From DASUBV01 sp036501025 (GTDB lineage: Bacteria > Actinomycetota > Actinomycetes > Streptosporangiales > Streptosporangiaceae): 64,000 nucleotides of DNA. The stretch is from NCBI GenBank assembly GCA_036501025.1, contig DASYBB010000101.1, positions 5,947 to 69,946 of the forward strand. Reading direction: 5' to 3'. Every line of letters starts with the position of its first letter. Within the stretch, counting starts at the first letter, position 1. The notes beneath the pieces were generated by a model. It made no database searches. It was not told where the DNA came from and worked only from the letters and a program-made list of their open reading frames with translations. Position numbers and translations under genes: made by a program. Below are positions 9,101-15,978 of this stretch, piece after piece.

Positions 9101-9478
9101 CATGTCCATGGCCGTGTCGAGGTCCAGGTCCTCCCACTCGGCGGCGTGGGCCCGCCGGTACCGCACCCGGTGCTCGCGGGCGCTGCCCGTGGTCAGCTGC
9201 AGGCTCGCCGACCCCTTGGGGCACAGCCGGCCCCGGCTGACCGGCGAGTCCGGGTCGCCCTCGATCTGGGTGACCTTCCCGTCCTGCACGTAGACCTGCT
9301 GGCCGCAGCCGACCGCACAGTACGGGCAGACCGACTTGACCACCTTGTCGGCCGTGGCCACCCTCGGCCTCAGCCGCTGCGTGCGGCTGCTCTGCACCGC
9401 CGCGCCGAGCCCGAGCTTGTCACCCTGCGTCAGCTGACGGAAGACGGGCCAGGACCCGATCCAGCCGACAACATCCAT
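6140..9478 (-). CDS. Selenocysteine-containing formate dehydrogenase large subunit
   Basis: Molybdopterin oxidoreductase of about 1112 residues read through an in-frame UGA at 8914-8912 (residue 189). The flanking residues NQARI-U-HSSTV match the catalytic Sec site of E. coli FdnG. The N-terminal 4Fe-4S motif is C51, C54, C58 and C86 (CPYCAVGC, RLCPKG). No twin-arginine signal is seen, so a cytoplasmic active site is likely. Residues about 356-379 form a Gly-Asn-rich insert absent from the E. coli enzyme. ATG 9478 has a GGGGGG site 7 bases upstream; ATG 9484 is the alternative. Read as two separate genes this would look broken at 8912, but homology continues on both sides in one frame. It oxidises formate to CO2. 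Sec machinery genes (selA, selB, selC, selD) must lie elsewhere. Confidence 0.92.
8343..8413. repeat. Imperfect 9-bp tandem repeat encoding Gly-Gly-Asn units
   Basis: About eight units of an imperfect 9-bp repeat (AACGGCGGG on the coding strand) lie inside the formate dehydrogenase large-subunit gene. They encode NGG repeats with single substitutions (NGR, DGG). The insert falls between the EDPDTLRS and LEHPRCVFQ segments, a variable surface linker in this family. Such a repeat is prone to slippage, but in whole units it keeps the reading frame. Confidence 0.85.
8883..8914 (-). promoter_or_regulatory. UGA-Sec codon with bacterial SECIS hairpin
   Basis: On the coding strand, UGA (8914-8912) is followed after 12 bases by a perfect 6-bp stem GTCCCC / GGGGAC (8899-8894 and 8888-8883) enclosing the 5-base loop GGTCT. 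The E. coli fdhF SECIS also has a GGUCU loop starting 18 bases after UGA; here the distance is the same. SelB binds such a hairpin and delivers Sec-tRNA. Loop, spacing and protein context all agree. Confidence 0.88.
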
Positions 9479-9598
9479 CGCCATGCCCCCCGAACAGGGC
9501 GGACCCGAGGTGCCCGCCCGCCTTCGCCCCGTGGCCTGCCGTCTCGGGGCCTTCCCTGCCCTCCATACCCGCCGTTACCAATGCGACACATGCGGTTA

Positions 9599-10612
9599 TC
9601 AGGGGCGGGGCGGTGCGGTGCTCTCCCGGATGACGAGCGTGGTGGCGAGCTCCACGTGGTGCGGCTCGCGGACGGCCGCGGCCGGGTCGGCCCGCAGCAT
9701 GCGGAAGCCGGTCGCCGCCATCGCCGCCAGCGGCTGGCGGACGGTCGTCAGCGCGGGGCTGGCCCACGACGCCACGGAGACGTCGTCGAAGCCCACCACG
9801 CTCAGGTCGGCCGGGCACCGCAGCCCGCGCGCGCCGAGGGCCTGGAGCACGCCGAAGGCCTGGCTGTCGTTCCCGGCCACGATCGCGGTGGGCGGCCGGG
9901 GCAGGTCGAGCAGACGCCCGGCCTCGGCGCGGCCGCCGGGGGCCGAGAACTCGGCGCGCCGCACGAGCTCCTCGCCGGCGCCGAGCCCGGCCGCGTCCAG
10001 GGCCGAGCGGTAGCCGGCCAGCCGCGCCCGGCTCGACCAGAATGCCTCCGGGCCGGCGATCGTCGCGATGCGCCGGTGCCCGAGCTCGATGAGGTGGCGG
10101 GTCGCGGTCATGCCGCCCTGCCAGTTGGTGGTCCCCACCGACAGGACGTCCCCGGCCGGCTCCTCGGGCGGGTCGATCAGGACCAGCGGGATCTGGGCCG
10201 CCGCCATCCGCTGGAGCTCCCGGCTGCCGGGCAGGTGCAGGACGCACAGCGCGCCGTCGGTGCCGCGCGCGGTGGCGTGGCCGAACCAGCGGGTGAACTC
10301 GGCGCTGGAGTCGACCGGGGTGACCACGACGCTGACGCCGGCCCCGGCCGCGGCCTCCACCGTCCCGCGCAGCAGCTCCTCCGCCCACGGGCCGTGCATG
10401 CTCGCGATCAGCAGGTCGACCACCCCGAAGCCGAGCCGGGAGGCGACCCGGTACCCGTGCTGGCGGAGCAGGCCCGCGATGCGGGCGCGGGTGCCGGCCG
10501 CGACGTCCGTCCGGCCGTTGAGCACCTTGGACACCGCCGAGACCGACACCCCGGCCTCGGCGGCGATGCCGACCAGGGTGCGGGTGCTGCCGTGCGGGGG
10601 GTTTTGACGCAC
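9599..10612 (-). CDS. LacI family transcriptional regulator
   Basis: A 337-residue repressor: N-terminal LacI helix-turn-helix at about residues 10-45 (LVGIAAEAGVSVSAVSKVLNG), then a periplasmic-binding-type sensor domain with the NDSQAFGVLQAL and DLSVVGFDD motifs near its end. The GTG start at 10612 has AAGGAG 7 bases upstream. A palindrome CTTTTCGAAAAG overlaps this ribosome site and a second copy lies before the divergent sugar operon. This implies control of itself and of the four genes 10798-15017. The inducer would be a sugar or polyol of that pathway. It ends close to the formate dehydrogenase gene but is probably unrelated to it. Confidence 0.93.
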   Translation of the reverse strand: MRQNPPHGSTRTLVGIAAEAGVSVSAVSKVLNGRTDVAAGTRARIAGLLRQHGYRVASRLGFGVVDLLIASMHGPWAEELLRGTVEAAAGAGVSVVVTPVDSSAEFTRWFGHATARGTDGALCVLHLPGSRELQRMAAAQIPLVLIDPPEEPAGDVLSVGTTNWQGGMTATRHLIELGHRRIATIAGPEAFWSSRARLAGYRSALDAAGLGAGEELVRRAEFSAPGGRAEAGRLLDLPRPPTAIVAGNDSQAFGVLQALGARGLRCPADLSVVGFDDVSVASWASPALTTVRQPLAAMAATGFRMLRADPAAAVREPHHVELATTLVIRESTAPPRP

Positions 10613-10621
10613 GGGTTGCTC

Positions 10622-10633
10622 CTTTTCGAAAAG
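10622..10633. promoter_or_regulatory. LacI-type operator 1 (CTTTTCGAAAAG)
   Basis: A perfect 12-bp palindrome with the central CG typical of LacI-family operators. It overlaps the AAAAGGAG ribosome-binding region of the regulator gene itself, so binding there would autorepress. A second copy of its core lies 110 bp away. Confidence 0.75.
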
Positions 10634-10695
10634 TCAAATTACACGAAACGCAGGCTGGCCCGGAACTGACCTTCGCAGAAGTCACGCGGTGCCCA

Positions 10696-10724
10696 TTGAC
10701 CAGGCTACTACGGCGATTTAGCCT
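10696..10724 (+). promoter_or_regulatory. Putative sigma-70-type promoter of the sugar operon
   Basis: TTGACC at 10696-10701 and TAGCCT at 10719-10724, spaced by 17 bp, form a plausible housekeeping promoter. Predicted transcription would start near 10731, so the second operator would fall around +13, a position where a bound LacI protein blocks elongation or promoter escape. The -10 box is only a partial match (TAnnnT). Confidence 0.45.
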
Positions 10725-10742
10725 ATTCTGTGTAGCGAAGTC

Positions 10743-10752
10743 TTTTCGAAAA
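10743..10752. promoter_or_regulatory. LacI-type operator 2 (TTTTCGAAAA)
   Basis: The 10-bp core of operator 1 recurs exactly here, between the putative promoter and the first gene of the catabolic operon. Outside the core the flanks are only partly symmetric. Two matching sites either side of a divergent promoter pair are typical of local LacI regulation, possibly with DNA looping. Confidence 0.72.
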
Positions 10753-10797
10753 TTCGACTGCGCCCTTCGCGGCGGTCCGGGCAAGGAGTTTGACGAC

Positions 10798-11571
10798 ATG
10801 ACGGGAACGCACCCGCCGGCCCTGCAGCTTTACACCGTCCGCGCGGAGCTGGCCGGGGGGCGGAACGACGTGCTGGACCGGATCGCGTCGTTCGGGTACG
10901 GGGCGGTCGAGCCGTTCGACGTGCTCAGCGATACCGCCGGGCTGCAGGCCGACCTGGCCGCCGCGGGCCTGAGCGTGTGCAGCGTCCACGCGACGCCGGC
11001 CGGCCCGCGGGCCGAGGCGGTGGCGGCCGCGGTGCGGCAGCTCGGCGGGGACACGATCATCGTGCCCCACATGCCCGCGGAACGGTTCGCCGACGCCGGT
11101 GCCGTGCGGGCGCTGGCCGGGGAGCTGAACGAGATGGCCCGCCGGGCCGCCGGGCACGGCCTGCGGCTCGGGTACCACAACCACGATTTCGAGCTGTCCT
11201 CGCTCATCGGCGGGCGGCCCGCCCTGGAGGTGCTCGCGGACGCCCTCGACGATGGCGTGATCCTCGAGGTCGACACGTACTGGGCCGCGGTGGGCGGCCA
11301 GGACGTGCCCGCCCTGCTGGGCCGGCTGGGCGAGCGGGTCCGCTACCTGCACGTGAAGGACGGCCCGGCGGTCAGCCGGGACGACTCGATGGTCGCCGTC
11401 GGCTCGGGGCGGATGCCGGTGGCCGAGATCCTGGCCGCGTGCCCGTCCGCGGAGTGGCACGTGGTGGAGCTCGACCGGTGCGCGACGGACATGATGAGCG
11501 CCGTCCGCGACAGCCTGGCCTGGCTGGCCGGCGCGGGACTGGCCCGGCCCGTCGCGCCGCGCGGTGCCTGA
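10798..11571 (+). CDS. Sugar phosphate isomerase/epimerase (xylose isomerase-like TIM barrel)
   Basis: A 257-residue TIM-barrel protein of the AP-endonuclease-2/IolE-like superfamily. Metal and substrate motifs visible are YHNHDFE at residues 126-132, EVDTYW at 157-162 and YLHVKDG at 183-189. Members isomerise or epimerise keto-sugars or inositol derivatives using a divalent metal. ATG 10798 follows AAGGAG by 9 bases. It is the first gene of a four-gene operon under the divergent LacI regulator and overlaps the next gene by one base (TGATG). It probably acts on the keto-intermediate produced by the oxidoreductases. The exact substrate cannot be read from sequence. Confidence 0.88.
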   Translation: MTGTHPPALQLYTVRAELAGGRNDVLDRIASFGYGAVEPFDVLSDTAGLQADLAAAGLSVCSVHATPAGPRAEAVAAAVRQLGGDTIIVPHMPAERFADAGAVRALAGELNEMARRAAGHGLRLGYHNHDFELSSLIGGRPALEVLADALDDGVILEVDTYWAAVGGQDVPALLGRLGERVRYLHVKDGPAVSRDDSMVAVGSGRMPVAEILAACPSAEWHVVELDRCATDMMSAVRDSLAWLAGAGLARPVAPRGA

Positions 11572-12680
11572 TGGCCCGCGCTGAGCCGGTGGGCGTGGCC
11601 GTCGTCGGCTGCGGCACCATCAGCAACGAGTACCTGCGCAACCTGACCTCGTTCCCGGACCTGCGCGTCCTGTTCTGCGCCGACCTCGATCCCGGCCGGG
11701 CCAAGGCGCAGGCCGGCCAGTACGGCGTGCCCGCGTGGGGGACCACGGCCGAGGCGCTGGACAGCCCGGACGTGGAGATCGTCGTCAACCTCACCGTCCC
11801 CGCGGCGCACGCCGCCGTGGCCGCCGCGGCCCTGACCGCGGGCAAGCACGTCTGGCTGGAGAAGCCGCTCGCCCTGGACACCGGCGCCGGGCGGTCCGTG
11901 ATCGAGCAGGCCGGCCGGGCCGGGCTGCGGGTCGGGTGCGCGCCCGACACCGTCCTCGGCGCCGGCCTGCAGACGGCCCGGCGGGTCATCGAGTCGGGCG
12001 CCATCGGCGTGCCGCAGACGGCGCTGGCCCTGATGCAGAACTTCGGCCCCGAGAGCTGGCATCACGATCCGGCCTTCCTGTTCGAGCGCGGCGCGGGCCC
12101 GCTGTTCGACATCGGGCCGTACTACCTGTCGGCGCTGGCCGGCCTGCTCGGGCCGGCCGAGCGGGTGGCGGCGCTGTCCCGCCGGGCCCGCGACACGAGG
12201 GTCATCGGGAGCGGCCCGGACGCCGGGCGCAGTTTCGCCGTCGAGGTGCCCACCCACGTCACCGCCCTGATCGACTACGCCGGGGGCCAGGCCGCAACGC
12301 TGGTGCTCAGCTTCGACTCGCCACTGCGCCGGTCCGGGTTCGCCGAGATCACCGGCACGGAGGCGACCCTGGCCCTGCCCGACCCCAACCGCTTCGACGG
12401 CGAGGTCCGGGTGCGGCCGGCGGGCGCCGCCGACTGGACGTCGGTCCCGGCGCAGGGGGCCGCGGCCGGCCGCGGCCTGGGCGTGCTGGACCTGGCCCGG
12501 GCCCTGCGCGCGGGCGTGCCCCACCGGGCCTCGGGCGAGCTGGCGCTGCACGTCCTGGACACCATGGAGGCCATCGCGGCCTCGGCCGAGGCGAGCGCGT
12601 TCTGCCCGGTGGCGACCAGCTTCAGCATGCCGGAGGCGGTGCCGGCAGACTGGGACCCGCGGGCCGCCACGCTGGGATGA
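11571..12680 (+). CDS. Gfo/Idh/MocA family oxidoreductase
   Basis: A 369-residue NAD(P)-dependent dehydrogenase. The Rossmann motif VGCGTIS is at residues 12-18 and the family signature EKPL at 97-100, whose lysine contributes to catalysis. The C-terminal alpha/beta domain carries the FDIGPYYLSALAG segment typical of the family. Relatives oxidise inositol, glucose or other sugars. Its ATG overlaps the stop of the preceding isomerase and its TGA overlaps the ATG of the next gene, so the three are tightly coupled. It is likely the first or second oxidation step of a sugar or polyol pathway. Confidence 0.9.
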   Translation: MARAEPVGVAVVGCGTISNEYLRNLTSFPDLRVLFCADLDPGRAKAQAGQYGVPAWGTTAEALDSPDVEIVVNLTVPAAHAAVAAAALTAGKHVWLEKPLALDTGAGRSVIEQAGRAGLRVGCAPDTVLGAGLQTARRVIESGAIGVPQTALALMQNFGPESWHHDPAFLFERGAGPLFDIGPYYLSALAGLLGPAERVAALSRRARDTRVIGSGPDAGRSFAVEVPTHVTALIDYAGGQAATLVLSFDSPLRRSGFAEITGTEATLALPDPNRFDGEVRVRPAGAADWTSVPAQGAAAGRGLGVLDLARALRAGVPHRASGELALHVLDTMEAIAASAEASAFCPVATSFSMPEAVPADWDPRAATLG

Positions 12681-13972
12681 GCGGCCCCGGCGACCGACGG
12701 GAGGCCACAGCGTTGGACGGCACAGCGGCGGACGGCACAGCGGCGGACGGCACAGCGGCGGACGGCACAGCGGCGGACGGCACAGCGGCGGACGCGGCGG
12801 GCGGGGGGGCGGCCCGGCCGGCGCTCGGCGTGGGCATGGTCGGGTACGGGTTCATGGGCGCCGCGCACTCGCACGCCTGGCGCACCGCGGCGCACGTGCT
12901 CGACCTGCCGCTGGCCCCCCGCATGGTGGCCGTGTGCGGGCGGGACGCCGCCGCGGCGGGCGCCGCGGCGCGGCGCTACGGCTGGGCGGCGGCGGAGTCC
13001 GACTGGCGGGTCCTGATCGGCCGGCCGGACGTGCAGCTCATCGACATCTGCGCGCCCGGCGACGCGCACGCGGAGATCGCCATCGCCGCGCTCGACGCCG
13101 GCCAGCACGTGCTGTGCGAGAAGCCGCTGGCCACCACGGTGCCGCAGGCGCAGGCCATGGCGGCCGCGGCGGAGCGGGCCGGCGCCCGGGGCGTCCGCTC
13201 GATGATCGGCTTCAACTACCGCCGGGTCCCGGCGATCGCGCTGGCCCGCCAGCTCGTCCGCGACGGGCGGCTCGGCGGGATCCGCCAGGTCCGGGCCAGC
13301 TACCGGCAGGACTGGCTGGCCGACCCGGCGTTCCCGCTGACCTGGCGGCTCCAGCGCGAGCACGCCGGCGCGGGCGCGCTCGGCGACCTGGGGTCGCACA
13401 TCGTGGACCTGGCCCAGCACCTGAGCGGCGAGCTGATCACGGGCGTCTCGGGGACCACCGCCACCTTCGTCGGCGAGCGGCCGCTGGCCGGACCGGACGG
13501 GGCCGCACCCCGGACCGGGCCGGTGACGGTGGACGACGCGGCGCTGTTCACCGCCCGCCTGGGCGCCAGCGGGCTGGGGTCGTTCGAGGCGACGCGGTTC
13601 GCGCCGGGGCGAAAGAACGAGCTGCGGATCGAGCTGAACGGCGAGCGCGGCAGCCTGGCGTTCAACCTGGAGCAGCTGAACGAGCTGCAGTTCTACGACG
13701 CGCAGGACGGCGAGACGGCCGGGTTCCGGCGCATCCTGGTCACCGAGCCGGGGCATCCGTACCTGTCCGCCTGGTGGCCGCCGGGGCACGTGCTGGGCTG
13801 GGACGTCACGTTCACCCACGAGATCGCGGACCTGATCACGGCCATCGCGGCGGGCACCGGCCCGGAGCCGTCGTTCGCCGACGGGCTGCAGGTGCAGCGG
13901 GTGCTGGCCGCTGTGCAGGACAGCGCCGCGCATGAGTCGCGGTGGACGCCGGTCCCGCCGCCGGGAAGCTGA
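12677..13972 (+). CDS. Gfo/Idh/MocA family oxidoreductase with N-terminal DGTAA repeats
   Basis: A 431-residue dehydrogenase whose catalytic part starts near residue 50: GMVGYGFMG at 53-61, EKP at 148-150, then the long C-terminal domain with GDLGSHIVDLAQHL. Residues 14-38 are five exact DGTAA units followed by an alanine/glycine-rich linker. The ATG at 12677 overlaps the previous stop codon (ATGA). A TTG at 12713 with GGAGG 8 bases before it is an alternative that would still keep the repeats. It is clearly not a copy of the preceding gene and probably performs a separate redox step in the same pathway. Confidence 0.88.
   Translation: MSGPGDRREATALDGTAADGTAADGTAADGTAADGTAADAAGGGAARPALGVGMVGYGFMGAAHSHAWRTAAHVLDLPLAPRMVAVCGRDAAAAGAAARRYGWAAAESDWRVLIGRPDVQLIDICAPGDAHAEIAIAALDAGQHVLCEKPLATTVPQAQAMAAAAERAGARGVRSMIGFNYRRVPAIALARQLVRDGRLGGIRQVRASYRQDWLADPAFPLTWRLQREHAGAGALGDLGSHIVDLAQHLSGELITGVSGTTATFVGERPLAGPDGAAPRTGPVTVDDAALFTARLGASGLGSFEATRFAPGRKNELRIELNGERGSLAFNLEQLNELQFYDAQDGETAGFRRILVTEPGHPYLSAWWPPGHVLGWDVTFTHEIADLITAIAAGTGPEPSFADGLQVQRVLAAVQDSAAHESRWTPVPPPGS
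12716..12790. repeat. Five perfect 15-bp tandem repeats (DGTAA units)
   Basis: The unit GACGGCACAGCGGCG occurs five times without a mismatch inside the 5' end of the second Gfo/Idh/MocA gene. Because 15 is a multiple of 3, copy-number change alters linker length but not frame. Exact identity suggests recent expansion by replication slippage. Confidence 0.95.
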
Positions 13973-14012
13973 CCGGCGGCCATGACCCCGTTTCGCACGT
14001 AAGGAGCCCTTC

Positions 14013-15017
14013 ATGTCCCGAGCGTTCACGTTGTTCACCGGTCAGTGGGCGGACCTGCCCCTGGAGGAGGTCTGCGCGCACGCGCGCGAGTGGGGCTACG
14101 ACGGCCTCGAGCTGGCCTGCTGGGGCGACCACTTCGAGGTCGACCGGGCGCTGGCCGAGGACGGCTACCTGGCCGGGCGGCACGCGCTGCTGGACAAGTA
14201 CGGCCTGCGCTGCTGGGCCATCTCCAATCACCTCGTCGGCCAGGCCGTCTGCGACCACCCGATCGACGAGCGGCACCGCGCCATCCTGCCCGCCCGCATC
14301 TGGGGCGACGGCGAGCCGGAGAGCGTCCGGCGGCGGGCGGCGGCGGAAATGGCCGACACGGCGCGGGCCGCGGCCGCGTTCGGGGTGGACACCGTGGTGG
14401 GATTCACCGGGTCCTCGATCTGGCACACGGTGGCCATGTTCCCCCCCGTCCCGCCGTCCATGATCGACGCGGGCTACGCCGACTTCGCCGGCCGCTGGAA
14501 TCCGATCCTCGACGTGTTCGACGCCGAGGGGGTGCGGTTCGCGCACGAGGTGCATCCCAGCGAGATCGCCTACGACTTCTGGACCACCGCCCGCGCGCTG
14601 GAGGCGGTCGGGCACCGGCCCGCGTTCGGGCTCAACTTCGACCCGAGCCACTTCGTCTGGCAGGACCTCGACCCGGTCGCGTTCCTGGCCCAGTACGCCG
14701 ACCGGATCTACCACGTGGACTGCAAGGAGGCGCGCAAGCGGCTCGACGGGCGCAACGGGCGCCTCGGCTCGCACCTGGCCTGGGGGGACCCGCGGCGCGG
14801 CTGGGACTTCGTGTCCGCGGGCCGCGGCGACATCCGCTGGGAGGACATCTTCCGCATGCTGAACTCGATCGGCTACGCCGGGCCGATCTCGGTGGAGTGG
14901 GAGGACGCCGGCATGGACCGGCTGACCGGGGCGGCCCAGGCGCTTTCCTTCCTGCGGCAGTTCGACTTCGAGCCGCCGTCGGCGTCGTTCGACGCGGCGT
15001 TCAGCTCGGAGGCGTGA
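14013..15017 (+). CDS. Sugar phosphate isomerase/epimerase (TIM barrel)
   Basis: A 334-residue xylose isomerase-like TIM-barrel protein, longer than the first one in this operon. Motifs include NFDPSHFVWQDLDP and YHVDCKEARK in the second half, a typical metal-site arrangement (Asp, His, Glu), and ISVEWED near the end supplying another acidic ligand. ATG 14013 is preceded by AAGGAG. It follows the second oxidoreductase by 40 bp and is co-transcribed under the LacI regulator. Its last 17 bases overlap the end of the convergent CobW-type gene. Related proteins occur in inositol and rare-sugar clusters; the substrate is unknown. Confidence 0.88.
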   Translation: MSRAFTLFTGQWADLPLEEVCAHAREWGYDGLELACWGDHFEVDRALAEDGYLAGRHALLDKYGLRCWAISNHLVGQAVCDHPIDERHRAILPARIWGDGEPESVRRRAAAEMADTARAAAAFGVDTVVGFTGSSIWHTVAMFPPVPPSMIDAGYADFAGRWNPILDVFDAEGVRFAHEVHPSEIAYDFWTTARALEAVGHRPAFGLNFDPSHFVWQDLDPVAFLAQYADRIYHVDCKEARKRLDGRNGRLGSHLAWGDPRRGWDFVSAGRGDIRWEDIFRMLNSIGYAGPISVEWEDAGMDRLTGAAQALSFLRQFDFEPPSASFDAAFSSEA

Positions 15018-15978
15018 CCGGCCCGTTGAGGACCCGGCCGGCGTCTCGCGGGCCGGATCCGGCGCGGCCGGGCGGCTGGCCCCGCAGGCCGATCAGGACC
15101 AGGCGCGGGGGCTCGTCGGCCGCGGACCAGGGGCCGCCGTCGGTCAGCTCCCACCGGCCGGCCACCCCCTGCACGACCGTGCGGCGGGCCGGGTCCTCGG
15201 CCAGCCGGACGATGCCCTTCACCCGGACGATCCCGCGGTCGAGCTCGCCCAGGAACGCCTCCAGGGCCGCGCGGCGGACGACGCCGTTCCCGGTGGCGCT
15301 CCAGGTCACGTAGTCATCGCGCGCGTCGGGGGCGCCGGGGGCGCCGGACGCGGCTGGGGCCGGCGTCGCGTTCGCCTCCTGCAGCAGCACCGCGGTCTGG
15401 AGATCGGGCGAGCTGCGCGCGATGGCCGCGCCGGGGACGACCGTGGCCAGCCAGTGCTCGAACTCCGCCGCCGCGGACTCGCCGGCCAGGTCGCACTTCG
15501 TGACGATGACCAGGTCAGCGGCCCGCAGCTGGGCCAGGACGACGTCGCCGGCCCAGCGGTCCCTGGCCCGCGCCGGGCCGGTGAGCGCGTCGGCGCACAC
15601 CACGGTGCGACCCGGCCGGAAGCCCGGGAACCAGCCCCAGGCGGTCATGGCGGACGGCTGGCCGACGCCGCTCAGCTCGACCACGACGTGCTCGAAGCGG
15701 GGCTGGCGGGCGGCCAGGCCGGTCATCACGCCGGCCAGGTCGTCGGTCAGGCCGCAGCACAGGCAGCCGTTGGTCAGCTCGATCGTGTCGGCGGTCCGCG
15801 ACCGGATCAGGCTGGCGTCCACGCCGACGGCCCCGAAGTCGTTGACCACCACCGCGATCCGCCGGCCGCCGGACCCGGCCAGCAGCCGGTTGATCAGCGT
15901 GGTCTTGCCCGCGCCCAGGTACCCGCCGATGACCGTGAGCAGCGCGGAGCCCGCGCCGGGCCCGGCCGGGTCGCTCAC
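15001..15978 (-). CDS. CobW/COG0523-type GTP-binding metallochaperone-like protein
   Basis: A 325-residue G3E-family GTPase. Walker A GGYLGAGKTT is at residues 18-27, the hallmark metal-binding C-x-C-C motif (NGCLCCGL) at 70-77, the GTP-specificity motif TKCD at 160-163, and a CobW C-terminal domain follows. COG0523 proteins deliver or sense zinc, cobalt or other metals. The start is GTG 15978, overlapping the stop of the YtcJ-like amidohydrolase as GTGA. Coupling to a metal-dependent hydrolase suggests that it helps metallate that enzyme; this is inference. It converges with and overlaps the isomerase gene at its 3' end. Confidence 0.9.
   Translation of the reverse strand: MSDPAGPGAGSALLTVIGGYLGAGKTTLINRLLAGSGGRRIAVVVNDFGAVGVDASLIRSRTADTIELTNGCLCCGLTDDLAGVMTGLAARQPRFEHVVVELSGVGQPSAMTAWGWFPGFRPGRTVVCADALTGPARARDRWAGDVVLAQLRAADLVIVTKCDLAGESAAAEFEHWLATVVPGAAIARSSPDLQTAVLLQEANATPAPAASGAPGAPDARDDYVTWSATGNGVVRRAALEAFLGELDRGIVRVKGIVRLAEDPARRTVVQGVAGRWELTDGGPWSAADEPPRLVLIGLRGQPPGRAGSGPRDAGRVLNGPVTPPS

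Noticed and set aside
6272..10669. Very long open frame on the plus strand opposite the formate dehydrogenase genes
   Set aside because: It is the antisense shadow of GC-rich codons. Its composition (Arg, Gly, Val, Gln) and lack of any domain contrast with the clear motifs on the minus strand.
12275..14038. Minus-strand frame with a repeated AVPSA/AVRRC pattern
   Set aside because: It is the antisense image of the DGTAA repeats and of the dehydrogenase gene; no domain or ribosome site.
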